Part shown: positions 44,430 through 52,628 of the stretch, piece by piece | Layout: every line of letters starts with the position of its first letter | How positions within the stretch are numbered: the stretch's first letter is position 1 | Assembly (NCBI RefSeq): GCF_035989885.1 | Contig: NZ_CP108518.1 | Coordinates: 5,509,001 to 5,573,000, forward strand | Source of the DNA: Streptomyces sp. NBC_01232 | GTDB lineage: Bacteria > Actinomycetota > Actinomycetes > Streptomycetales > Streptomycetaceae | Direction of reading: 5' to 3' | DNA: 64,000 bases | Program-made: the position numbers and the translations under genes | Notes under the pieces: model-generated | What the model was told of the DNA's origin: nothing | Database searches by the model: none | The model's input: only the letters and a program-made list of their open reading frames with translations

Positions 44430-45013
44430 GGGGCGTCCTGCGCGCCCGTGAACGGGGGCAGCACGTCGATCACCTTCGTCAGGACCGGCGGCAGCGACCC
44501 CTGGGCGCCGGCCACCTCGTGACCGTCGTGCACGAAGGCGTAGTAGTACCCGTCGTAGATCGTCGGGCCGCCCGTCGCGATCCGGGGCAGGCGGGCGAAG
44601 TCCGCCTCCCGCAGGGCGGCGCTCAGGCCGGCCAGCTCCGCCTCCGACAGCCGTCCGGTGCCCGTCGGCTTCGCCTTGGCGTCCAGCCGGGTGTACGAGC
44701 CGTCGCCCTTGACGACGAGGGTGTGGGTCTGTCCGGCGAAGCCGCCGGTCCGGGTCACCCGGACCAGGGTCTGCGCGCGATCCGGAACCCGGCCGGCCGT
44801 GGGGCTCGTGGTCGGGCCGACGGTCGGGCTCGTGGACCCGCCCGGGCTCGCCGAGACGCCCGGGCTCGCGCCCGGGTCCGCGGACGCGCTCGCGCCCGGC
44901 TGCGTGGAGGAGCCCGCGGGTGCGTCGTCACCGCCCCCGGAACCCGACGGTCCGCAGCCCGCCAGGACCACCGCACCCAGTACGGCCGCCGCAACCGCTC
45001 GTAACGCGCGCAC
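44426..45013 (-). CDS. Putative lipoprotein
   Basis: A 195-residue lipoprotein: signal peptide MRALRAVAAAVLGAVVLAGC with lipobox LAGC (Cys20), then a Ser/Pro/Gly/Thr-rich linker (about 21-75) to a small folded domain with TLVRVTRTGGFAGQTHTLVV and GRLSEAELAGLSAALREADF, seen in secreted proteins of unknown role in Streptomyces. GTG at 45013 has GGAGG 6 bases upstream; another GTG two codons earlier (45019) is too close to the site. It is divergent from the GT-C gene. Confidence 0.8.
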   Translation of the reverse strand: MRALRAVAAAVLGAVVLAGCGPSGSGGGDDAPAGSSTQPGASASADPGASPGVSASPGGSTSPTVGPTTSPTAGRVPDRAQTLVRVTRTGGFAGQTHTLVVKGDGSYTRLDAKAKPTGTGRLSEAELAGLSAALREADFARLPRIATGGPTIYDGYYYAFVHDGHEVAGAQGSLPPVLTKVIDVLPPFTGAQDAP

Positions 45014-45049
45014 ACCCACCTCCGCCGGGACTCGGGTCCAACCCCGAGT

Positions 45050-46432
45050 ATGGAGTCCGCACACCCGTTCCGACAGCACGCGGAGGACGCCATCAGCCGG
45101 ATCGCCCCCTGGCGCCTGCTCCCCCCGCTGCTCGCCGTGCTCCTCGGCGTGTGGGGCCTGGAGCGCGGCGGCAGCATGTGGCGCGACGAGTCCGTCACGT
45201 GGCAGGTGGCCCACCGGCCGCTCGGCGGGATCGTGGAGCTGCTGGGCCGGGTCGACGCCGTCCACGGCCTGTACTACCTGCTCATGCACGGGGTGTTCCA
45301 GGCCTGGGACGGCGGTCTGTGGGCGCTGCGGCTGCCCTCCGTCGCCGCCACCGCCCTCGCCGCCGCCGGGGTGGCCGCGGTCGCCCACCGCCTGGTGGGA
45401 GAGCGGGCCGCGCTGCTCGCGGGCTGCGCGTATGCCGTACTGCCGCCCGTGCAGGCCTACGCCCAGGAGGGGCGCTCGTACGCCCTGGTCGCGGCCGCCG
45501 TGGTGTGGGCGACGTACCTGATGCTCCGCGAGCGGTGGACGGCGTACGCGGTGGTGCTGCTGCTCGGCTGCTGGCTGCACGAGTTCGCCGCGCTGGCGCT
45601 GCTCGCCCACGCCTTCACCGCGTGGCGCTCGCGCGGCTGGAGGTGGAGCGCCGCGGCCGTCGTCGTCCTGCTGCTGCCGCTGGCCGTGGTGAGCGCCCGG
45701 CAGGCCGGGCAGCAGCTCGGCTGGCTCGGGCGGCCGAGCTGGCAGGACTGGACGGCGTACGCGGTGGTGGGCGCCGCCGCCCTGCTGCTCGCGCGGGGGG
45801 CCCCGAAGGACCTCGTACGGGTGGCCCTCCCGCTCGTCCTGCTGCCGCCCGGGCTGCTGATGACGGTCTCGCTGGTCAACCCCTGGTACGTCGACCGGTA
45901 CGTGCTCTACGCGCTGGCCGGGCTCGCCCTGCTGGCGGGCACCCGGCTCGCGACGGCCCGCGGCTGGTGGCCGTGGGTGCTGGCGGGCGCGCTCCTGGTG
46001 CCCTTCGGCATCTGGTCGGTGTGGCTGCGTACGCCGGAGAGCCGCAAGGACGACGCGCGCGCGGTGGCCGAGGCGGTCCGCGAGCGGGCGCGGCCGGGGG
46101 ACGCGGTGGTGTTCATGCCCTCGCGCCGGCGCGAGTGGCTGCTGTCCTCCCCGGAGGCCTACCGGGAACTGCGCGACGTGGCCCTGGACCGCACCCCGGC
46201 GGCCTCCCACAGCCTCCAGGGCACCGAGCTGCCCCCGGAGCGGATCCGCGAGGCGCTGCTCGCTTCGTCCCGGGTGATCGCCCTGCTGGACCCGGCGGAC
46301 CAGCCGCTGGACCCGTACCCGCGGGAGGCGGTCAAGCGCGAGGAACTGGCCGCCCGCTTCGACCTGTGTTCGACGGACGAGGTGCGCGGCGCCCGGGTCG
46401 CGGTCTACGCCCGCCCCGGCACCTGCCCCTGA
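45050..46432 (+). CDS. GT-C/GT39-like integral membrane glycosyltransferase
   Basis: A 460-residue membrane protein with about ten hydrophobic segments. After the first helix it has ERGGSMWRDESVTWQVAHRPLG, which contains the D-E catalytic motif of GT-C enzymes in the first extracellular loop. WYVDRYVLYALAGLALL is typical near the end of the membrane part. The C-terminal 120 residues are soluble (GDAVVFMPSRRREWLLSS). It should use a polyprenyl-phosphate sugar donor. Start 45050 lies in the 36-base gap from the divergent lipoprotein gene, so the two share a short promoter region. Confidence 0.82.
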   Translation: MESAHPFRQHAEDAISRIAPWRLLPPLLAVLLGVWGLERGGSMWRDESVTWQVAHRPLGGIVELLGRVDAVHGLYYLLMHGVFQAWDGGLWALRLPSVAATALAAAGVAAVAHRLVGERAALLAGCAYAVLPPVQAYAQEGRSYALVAAAVVWATYLMLRERWTAYAVVLLLGCWLHEFAALALLAHAFTAWRSRGWRWSAAAVVVLLLPLAVVSARQAGQQLGWLGRPSWQDWTAYAVVGAAALLLARGAPKDLVRVALPLVLLPPGLLMTVSLVNPWYVDRYVLYALAGLALLAGTRLATARGWWPWVLAGALLVPFGIWSVWLRTPESRKDDARAVAEAVRERARPGDAVVFMPSRRREWLLSSPEAYRELRDVALDRTPAASHSLQGTELPPERIREALLASSRVIALLDPADQPLDPYPREAVKREELAARFDLCSTDEVRGARVAVYARPGTCP

Positions 46433-46566
46433 CCGCGCCCCGAGCCGCCCGCCTGCCTGCCTGCCTGTCCCCCCTGCCCGTCGCCGCCCACCCGACCCCG
46501 CCGTCGGGGCCGGGCCGGGCCGCGTCGGAGGATGGGACGGCCCGTGTCGTCCCGCCGGAGGTGCCC

Positions 46567-47478
46567 ATGACCACGCCCCAGCACGCCACACCCGAGGAAC
46601 GGCCCGCGGAAGGGCCCGGGGAACGGCCCGAAGCCCCGCCGGGGACGCTGCCCGGGCCGCTCGTCGGGGTGGACTGGCTCGCCGCGCGGCTCGGGACGCC
46701 CGCTCTCGTCCTCCTCGACGCCTCGGTCGGCGCCCACCGGGGCGCCGGCCACCGGATCCCGGGCGCCCGGCCGTTCGACCTCGACGGGGATCTCTCCGAC
46801 CACACCGCGCCCGCCCCGCACACCATGCCGGGCGCCGCGCAGTTCACCGAGGCCGTGCGGGCCCTCGGGATCCACGACTCGGACACCGTCGTCGTCTACG
46901 ACGGCGCCGGCCTCTACTCCAGCGCCCGCGCCTGGTGGATGCTGCGCGCGATGGGCTTCGACCGGGCCGCCGTCCTCGACGGCGGGCTGCCCGCCTGGAC
47001 GGCCGCCGGCCTGCCCACCTCGGCCACCGGCCCCGCCTACGACGGCCCGCGCGGCTCCTTCACCGCCCGGCCCCGGGCCGGTCTGCTGGCCGACAGCGCC
47101 ACCGTCGCGCGGGCCCTGACCGACCCGGACGCGGCCGTCCTCGACGCCCGCACCCGGGGGCGGTTCGCCGGCACCGCCCCCGAACCCCGGCCGGGCCTGC
47201 GCGGCGGCCACATGCCGGGCGCGCTCAACCTGCCGTTCGCCGAACTCCAGGACCCGGCGGGGCTGATGCGCCCCGCCGGGGAACTGCGCGCGGCCTTCCG
47301 CGCGCTGGCCGGGGAACGGGAGCGGCTCTACTTCAGCTGCGGATCCGGGGTGACCGCCTGCGTACTGGCCCTGGGCGCCGACCTCGCCGGGTACCGGGAT
47401 CTCGCGGTGTACGACGGCTCCTGGAGCGAGTGGGGCATGCCCTCGGACCTTCCGGTGACGACGGCTCAGGGGGGATAA
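46567..47478 (+). CDS. Rhodanese-type sulfurtransferase
   Basis: A 303-residue tandem rhodanese. The inactive first domain has LVLLDASV and HRIPGARPFDLDGDLSD; the second has VLDARTRGRFAGTAPEPRPGLRGGHMPGALNLPF and the active site YFSCGSGVTACVLALG with Cys258. The loop CGSGVTA points to 3-mercaptopyruvate rather than thiosulfate as donor. An added disordered N-terminus (1-30, Pro/Glu-rich) is not part of the fold. GGAGGTG precedes the ATG. Confidence 0.9.
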   Translation: MTTPQHATPEERPAEGPGERPEAPPGTLPGPLVGVDWLAARLGTPALVLLDASVGAHRGAGHRIPGARPFDLDGDLSDHTAPAPHTMPGAAQFTEAVRALGIHDSDTVVVYDGAGLYSSARAWWMLRAMGFDRAAVLDGGLPAWTAAGLPTSATGPAYDGPRGSFTARPRAGLLADSATVARALTDPDAAVLDARTRGRFAGTAPEPRPGLRGGHMPGALNLPFAELQDPAGLMRPAGELRAAFRALAGERERLYFSCGSGVTACVLALGADLAGYRDLAVYDGSWSEWGMPSDLPVTTAQGG

Positions 47479-47543
47479 CCCCACCGGGGGTTCGGGTACG
47501 CGCCCCATCGGCCCGGGGCGGGCCCCCGGCCGAGAATCGGGCT

Positions 47544-48308
47544 ATGACCTCACACGCCACCTCGGCCCGCATCGCCCGCACCGCCGTCGCCGCCCTCGGG
47601 GCCGGCCTCCTGCTGGCCGGCTGCTCCCTCCCGGACGCGCTCGACGACGGTCCGCGCCGGAAGGCGACCGCCGACGCCACGGTCACCGAGGCGGTCACCG
47701 CGGTGCGGGTGACGGGGGCCCGGGCCGGATCGATCGAGGTCACCCCCGGAGCCGGTCCCGGCGTCACGATCCGCCGCACCGTCCACTACCGCGAGGGCGC
47801 CGTTCCGACGCCCGGCCAGAAGGTCACCGACGGCGTACTGACCTTCACGGACGGCTGCTCCACGAGCTGCTACGTCGACTACCGCCTGGAGGTCCCGGCC
47901 GCCGCGACGGTCGAGCTGGAGAGCACCAGCGGCGACATCTCGGTGGCGGGTGTGGCGGCGGCCGTGGTGACGGCCGACTCCGGCACGGTCCGGGCCGAGC
48001 GGATCGGCGGCCCGCTGAAGGTACGTACCTCCTCCGGCGACATCACCGCCACCGGCCTGTCCGCGACGAGCGCCGACGTCCACTCGGAGTCGGGCGACGC
48101 CCGCCTGGACTTCGCGAAGACCCCGTCCTCGGTGCTCGCCGAGACCACCTCGGGCAACGTCACCCTGACGGTCCCCCCGGCCCCGTACCGGGTCGCCGTC
48201 TCCACCTCCTCCGGCGACCGCGACGTCACCCTCCCCGACGACGCCTCCGCCCCCTCCCGCCTCTCGGCGAGGACCACTTCGGGCGACGTCCGCATCTCGG
48301 CCGTCTGA
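47544..48308 (+). CDS. DUF4097 family lipoprotein
   Basis: A 254-residue lipoprotein: signal peptide with lipobox LLAGC (Cys27), then a DUF4097 beta-helix with repeated strands SGDISVAGVAAAVVTADSGTV, TSSGDITATGL, SESGDARLDF, TSGNVTLTV, TSSGDRDVTL, TTSGDVRISAV. It is the second DUF4097 protein in this window, but unlike the one at 10.4 kb it is exported. CSTSC near residue 109 could form a disulfide. It ends 3 bases before a ClgR-type palindrome that belongs to lon. Confidence 0.85.
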   Translation: MTSHATSARIARTAVAALGAGLLLAGCSLPDALDDGPRRKATADATVTEAVTAVRVTGARAGSIEVTPGAGPGVTIRRTVHYREGAVPTPGQKVTDGVLTFTDGCSTSCYVDYRLEVPAAATVELESTSGDISVAGVAAAVVTADSGTVRAERIGGPLKVRTSSGDITATGLSATSADVHSESGDARLDFAKTPSSVLAETTSGNVTLTVPPAPYRVAVSTSSGDRDVTLPDDASAPSRLSARTTSGDVRISAV

Positions 48309-48310
48309 CG

Positions 48311-48329
48311 CGTTCGCCCCGGGCGAACG
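48311..48329 (+). promoter_or_regulatory. ClgR operator upstream of lon
   Basis: A perfect 19-base palindrome with core GTTCGCCCCGGGCGAAC (48312-48328) matches the ClgR box (GTTCGC-N5-GCGAAC). ClgR activates clpP1, clpC and lon in Streptomyces. Confidence 0.85.
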
Positions 48330-48361
48330 GCTCAGGGGGAACATCGGGAGGCGCACATGCA

Positions 48362-48380
48362 TTGAGTCGGCATAGCTCAA
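48362..48380 (+). promoter_or_regulatory. HAIR (HspR) operator upstream of lon
   Basis: TTGAGT-N7-GCTCAA matches the HAIR element (CTTGAGT-N7-ACTCAAG) at most positions, 22 bases before the lon start. HspR is known to repress lon in Streptomyces lividans, so the site is expected here. Confidence 0.8.
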
Positions 48381-48402
48381 CTTCACTGCCGGAGGGAAGA
48401 TC

Positions 48403-50820
48403 ATGGCTTCGACGTCCATCACACTCACCCTGCCCGTGCTGCCGCTCGACGACGAGGTCGTGCTGCCCGGAATGGTCGTTCCGCTGGATCTCTCCGACGC
48501 CGAAGTGCGCGCCGCCGTGGAGGCCGCGCAGGCCGCCGCCGGGACGAGCGGCAGCGGGAAGCCCCGGGTCCTGCTCGTGCCGCGCATCGACGGGACGTAC
48601 GCCGCGACCGGTGTGCTCGGGACCGTCGAACAGGTCGGCCGGCTCTCCGGCGGGGACCCCGGCGCCCTCATCCGCGGCCTCGGCCGGGTCCGTATCGGCG
48701 CCGGGACCACCGGGCCCGGCGCGGCCCTGTGGGTCGAGGGCGAGACGGTCGACGAGGCCGTGCCCGATCCGCTGCCCGGCGCGGTCGCCGAGCTCGTCAA
48801 GGAGTACAAGGCGCTCGCCACCAGCTGGCTCAAGAAGCGCGGCGCCTGGCAGGTCGTGGACCGGGTCCAGCAGATCGAGGGCGTCTCCGCCCTCGCGGAC
48901 AACTCCGGCTACTCGCCCTTCCTGACGGTCGAGCAGAAGGTCGAACTGCTGGAGACCGCCGACCCGGTCGCCCGGCTCAGGCTCGCGGTCAAGGCGCTCA
49001 GCGACCACCTCGCCGAGCAGGACGTGGCCGAGTCCATCGCCAAGGACGTCCAGGACGGCGTCGACAAGCAGCAGCGCGAGTTCCTCCTCCGGCGCCAGCT
49101 GGAGGCCGTACGCAAGGAACTGCGCGACCTGAACGGCGAGAAGGAGGGCGAGGAGTCCGACGACTACCGGGCCCGCGTCGAGGCCGCCGACCTCCCCGGG
49201 ACCGTACGGGAGGCCGCGCTCAAGGAGGTCGAGAAGCTGGAGCGGTCCAGCGACCAGAGCCCGGAGGGCTCCTGGATCCGCACCTGGCTGGACACCGTGC
49301 TCGAACTGCCCTGGAACGAGCGCACCGAGGACGAGTACGACATCCGCGGGGCCAGGGCGGTGCTCGACGCCGAGCACGCGGGCCTCAGCGACGTGAAGGA
49401 CCGCATCACCGAGTACCTCGCCGTCCGCAAGCGGCGCAGCGAGCGCGGCATGGGCGTCATCGGCGGCCGCCGCGGCGGCGCCGTGCTGGCCCTCGTGGGG
49501 CCTCCGGGCGTCGGGAAGACCTCGCTCGGCGAGAGCGTCGCCCACGCCATGGGCCGCAAGTTCGTCCGCGTCGCCCTCGGCGGCGTCCGCGACGAGGCCG
49601 AGGTCCGCGGCCACCGCCGGACCTATGTCGGCGCCCTGCCCGGGCGGATCGTCCGCGCCATCAAGGAGGCCGGGTCGATGAACCCCGTGGTCCTCCTCGA
49701 CGAGATCGACAAGGTGGGATCCGACTTCCGCGGCGACCCGGCGGCCGCCCTGCTGGAGGTCCTGGACCCGGCGCAGAACCACACCTTCCGCGACCACTAC
49801 CTGGAAGTGGAACTGGACCTCAGCGACGTCGTCTTCCTGGCCACCGCCAACGTCCTGGAAGCCATCCCCGAGGCCCTGGCCGACCGGATGGAGCTCGTCC
49901 GCCTCGACGGCTACACCGAGGACGAGAAGGTCGTCATCGCCCGCGACCACCTGCTGCCCCGCCAGCTGGAGCGTGCCGGTCTCGCCGCCGACGAGGTGGT
50001 CCTGGAGGAGGACGCCCTGCGCAGGCTGGCCGGCGAGTACACCCGCGAAGCGGGCGTGCGCACCCTGGAGCGGTCCATCGCCCGCCTGCTGCGCAAGGTG
50101 GCCTCGCAGCACGAGCTGGGGGAGCGGGAACTGCCGCTGCGCATCGGCGCGGACGACCTGCGGGGGCTGATCGGGCGCCCGCACCACGTGCCCGAGTCCG
50201 CCCAGGACCCGGCCGAGCGGCGCACCGCCGTGCCCGGGGTGGCCACCGGCCTCGCGGTGACCGGCGCGGGCGGCGACGTGCTGTTCGTGGAGGCTTCGCT
50301 CGCCGACCCGGAGACGGGCGCGGCCGGCCTGACCCTCACCGGCCAGCTCGGCGACGTCATGAAGGAGTCGGCGCAGATCGCGCTCAGCTTCCTGCGCTCG
50401 CACGGCGCGGAACTGGAGCTCCCGGTCGCCGACCTGAAGGACCGGGGCGTGCACATCCACTTCCCGGCGGGCGCCGTCCCCAAGGACGGCCCGAGCGCGG
50501 GCATCACCATGACCACCGCCCTCGCCTCGCTGCTCTCCGGGCGGCAGGTGCGCACGGACGTGGCCATGACCGGTGAGGTCTCGCTGACCGGGCGCGTGCT
50601 GCCCATCGGCGGGGTGAAGCAGAAGCTGCTCGCCGCGCACCGGGCCGGGCTGACCACGGTCGTCATCCCGAAGCGGAACGAGGCAGACCTGGACGATGTC
50701 CCGGCGGAGGTGCTCCAGGGGCTGGAGGTGCACCCGGTGACGGATGTGCGCCAGGTGCTGGAACTGGCCCTGGCCCCGGCTCAGGCCCCGGCTCAGGCTC
50801 CGGTCACCGCCGCGGCCTGA
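48403..50820 (+). CDS. lon: ATP-dependent Lon protease
   Basis: An 805-residue LonA. The N-terminal substrate domain (1-200) begins LTLPVLPLDDEVVLPGMVVPL. The coiled-coil segment QREFLLRRQLEAVRKELRDL leads to the AAA+ module with Walker A GPPGVGKTS (366-374), Walker B VVLLDEIDKVG and the arginine-finger helices. The protease domain has the Ser-Lys dyad Ser698 (KDGPSAGITM) and Lys739 (GGVKQKLLAAHRAG). The last 20 residues are an Ala/Pro tail. It degrades misfolded and regulatory proteins. ClgR and HspR-type operators precede it and a hairpin follows. Confidence 0.97.
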   Translation: MASTSITLTLPVLPLDDEVVLPGMVVPLDLSDAEVRAAVEAAQAAAGTSGSGKPRVLLVPRIDGTYAATGVLGTVEQVGRLSGGDPGALIRGLGRVRIGAGTTGPGAALWVEGETVDEAVPDPLPGAVAELVKEYKALATSWLKKRGAWQVVDRVQQIEGVSALADNSGYSPFLTVEQKVELLETADPVARLRLAVKALSDHLAEQDVAESIAKDVQDGVDKQQREFLLRRQLEAVRKELRDLNGEKEGEESDDYRARVEAADLPGTVREAALKEVEKLERSSDQSPEGSWIRTWLDTVLELPWNERTEDEYDIRGARAVLDAEHAGLSDVKDRITEYLAVRKRRSERGMGVIGGRRGGAVLALVGPPGVGKTSLGESVAHAMGRKFVRVALGGVRDEAEVRGHRRTYVGALPGRIVRAIKEAGSMNPVVLLDEIDKVGSDFRGDPAAALLEVLDPAQNHTFRDHYLEVELDLSDVVFLATANVLEAIPEALADRMELVRLDGYTEDEKVVIARDHLLPRQLERAGLAADEVVLEEDALRRLAGEYTREAGVRTLERSIARLLRKVASQHELGERELPLRIGADDLRGLIGRPHHVPESAQDPAERRTAVPGVATGLAVTGAGGDVLFVEASLADPETGAAGLTLTGQLGDVMKESAQIALSFLRSHGAELELPVADLKDRGVHIHFPAGAVPKDGPSAGITMTTALASLLSGRQVRTDVAMTGEVSLTGRVLPIGGVKQKLLAAHRAGLTTVVIPKRNEADLDDVPAEVLQGLEVHPVTDVRQVLELALAPAQAPAQAPVTAAA

Positions 50821-50880
50821 GCACCGCACCCGGTGACCGCACCCGGCCGCGCGTCCGGCGACCGCACGAGGTGACTGCAC

Positions 50881-50918
50881 ACGGCCCGGTGTCCCGCTCC
50901 GGCGGGGTACCGGGCCGT
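50881..50918 (+). terminator. Hairpin terminator after lon
   Basis: Perfect 10-base arms (50881-50890 and 50909-50918) flank an 18-base GC-rich loop that can extend the stem. It follows a short run of related ccgcac/ggtgac repeats (50,822-50,880). Confidence 0.65.
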
Positions 50919-50987
50919 TGCCGCACCCGCTGCGAAATACTGGCCCCGCACCCACCGGGGTGCCGGACGCCATCGAAGGAGCGGGAC

Positions 50988-51428
50988 GTGCACGGGAGTG
51001 AAGACCAGGAGTTCCTTGCCCTGGAGCGGGAGCTGTCCGTCTTCCTCCGGCGGGCCCGCGCCTCCTCCGGCGAGATGGCCCGCGAGCTCCACCCCGAGCT
51101 GGAGCCGGCCGCGTACGGGCTCCTCGTACGCCTGGAGGCGGCCGGCCGGCAGCGGGCCACCGAGCTCGCCGCCTACTTCGGGGTCGGCAAGGCCACCATG
51201 AGCCGACAGCTGCGAGCCCTTGAGGTACTGGGCCTGGTGGCCCGCGAGCCCGACCCCGCCGACGGCCGGGCCTCCCTGGTCGGCCTCACGGAGGAGGGCC
51301 GGGAGCGATTCCTGCGGGTCCGGGGCGCGCGCCGCGAGCAGTACATGCGCAAGCTCGCCGACTGGGACCGCGGCGAGGTCGCCGAACTGGCCCGGCTGCT
51401 GAACCAGTTGAACTCGGGCGGGGAGTAG
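50988..51428 (+). CDS. MarR-family transcriptional regulator
   Basis: A 146-residue MarR protein. The winged helix has AAYGLLVRLEAAGRQRATELAAYFGVGKATMSRQLRALEVLGLVAREPDPADGRASLVGLTEEG; the flanking helices form the dimer. DPADGRAS is the usual wing. The GTG at 50988 is chosen because AAGGAG lies 7 bases upstream, while the earlier part of the frame overlaps the lon terminator. Ligand and target genes unknown. Confidence 0.92.
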   Translation: MHGSEDQEFLALERELSVFLRRARASSGEMARELHPELEPAAYGLLVRLEAAGRQRATELAAYFGVGKATMSRQLRALEVLGLVAREPDPADGRASLVGLTEEGRERFLRVRGARREQYMRKLADWDRGEVAELARLLNQLNSGGE

Positions 51429-51457
51429 CGGGAGCCGGGAGCCGGGAGCCGGTCCGC

Positions 51458-52231
51458 TCAGAGCTCGGCGTAGACCGCCGACGCGTCGTCGTGCCGCTTG
51501 TACCGGGCCGACGGGCGGGCCGGATCGGACTCGACGGCCCGCACCCGGCCGATCAGGCCGTGCGCACCCTCCTCGCGCAGTACCGCCAGGCACGCGGCCC
51601 AGTCGCCCTGCCCGAAGGTGTCCGTCCACCGGCTCGCCCCGTCCGTGAGCGCGGCCACCGCCCGCACCCGCCCCCGCGGGGTGCGCCCGGTCACCGCCCG
51701 GGCCGCCACCGCCGGGTCAGCGGCCGCCGTGAAGAAGCCACCCTCCGCGTTCCGCAGGGCGTCCGTCGCGGCCACCGAGCCCAGCACCTCCCGCGGGATC
51801 CGGTCCAGCCGGTCGTCGAGCACCGCCGTCACCCCGCCCGCGGGCGTCTCCAGGAGCAGTACGGAGTCCGAGAGCACGAGGTGCTCCACGTACTGCGCGT
51901 CCCAGCGGACCACGACGACCGTCGCCTGCGGAGTCCTGACGTGAGAAAGGTCACAGGTGCCGCGGTGGGCGTCTGCCGTGGCGCGGACGGACTCGGCCAG
52001 AACCTGATCGAGCGGCATGTCCCGCCGCGATCCGGACAGTTCGGTCAATCGGCCGCCGAGCCGCGCCGCGAACCAGGGCACTCCGTGCACGCACCCGTCA
52101 TCGTCGGCCGGCGGGGTGACGCCGTCCAGGACCACCAGGACGCCGCCGCCCGAAGCGGGGATCGCGGCCGATACCCAGTCCTCATTGGGGCGTTCCGGGT
52201 GGCCGGGGGCCGAGGCGAGGTCGATGCGCAT
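51458..52231 (-). CDS. PP2C-like protein phosphatase
   Basis: A 257-residue protein of the integral PP2C-like fold. Metal-binding residues are in RPNEDWVSAAI (Asp18), VLDGVTPP (Asp36), VAALTDGASRWTDTFG and the C-terminal KRHDDASAVYAEL. It lacks the SpoIIE-type regulatory parts and is short, so a stand-alone Ser/Thr phosphatase is likely. Start at 52229-52231 gives the conserved MRIDLASAPGHP. The MarR gene converges on it. Confidence 0.82.
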   Translation of the reverse strand: MRIDLASAPGHPERPNEDWVSAAIPASGGGVLVVLDGVTPPADDDGCVHGVPWFAARLGGRLTELSGSRRDMPLDQVLAESVRATADAHRGTCDLSHVRTPQATVVVVRWDAQYVEHLVLSDSVLLLETPAGGVTAVLDDRLDRIPREVLGSVAATDALRNAEGGFFTAAADPAVAARAVTGRTPRGRVRAVAALTDGASRWTDTFGQGDWAACLAVLREEGAHGLIGRVRAVESDPARPSARYKRHDDASAVYAEL

Positions 52232-52628
52232 ACCGGCATTCTGACCCGCGGGGGGCAGGGAGCGCGGGCAGGTCCGTACCAAAACGGACGGAGCCGGGTG
52301 GGCCGCAGGCGCAGTGCGGGGGAGCGGGCCGCGCGGGCCGGGGCGGCGGACCGGTGATGTGGGCGGGCATCCTGCCAAAGCCCGTATCGATCTTTCAACC
52401 ACCTGTCCACCGAGGACCTCTGACACCGGGTGCCCGAGTTGGTCGGCAACTCATCCGTGATGTTCACTCGTTCGAGTGGCCGGGTGGGTGATGTGCGGCT
52501 CTCTCCCCAACACGCTGCAAAGGTCTGAGGCGGTACGAGGGGGCAGGGAGCGTTTACTTGTTGACCGGCCGTTACCTCGGCCACACGAGTAGACGAGCAA
52601 GAGCACACGTACAGGATTGCGAGCACCG
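52232..52628. other. Divergent intergenic region upstream of the conservon (397 bases)
   Basis: The gap separates the PP2C gene and cvnA and contains both promoters. A perfect 14-base palindrome CACTCG-TT-CGAGTG lies at 52465-52478, about 150 bases before cvnA, and is a candidate operator. GC content drops near 52,380-52,500. No supported gene was found in it. Confidence 0.45.

Noticed and set aside
41864..45004. A 1046-codon plus-strand frame opposite the GH3 gene and running through the TetR gene
   Set aside because: Out of frame with the TetR gene and antisense to GH3 and the lipoprotein gene; Gly/Arg-rich composition.
48226..50973. A 915-codon minus-strand frame opposite lon
   Set aside because: Shadow frame of the Lon coding sequence with no recognisable domain.
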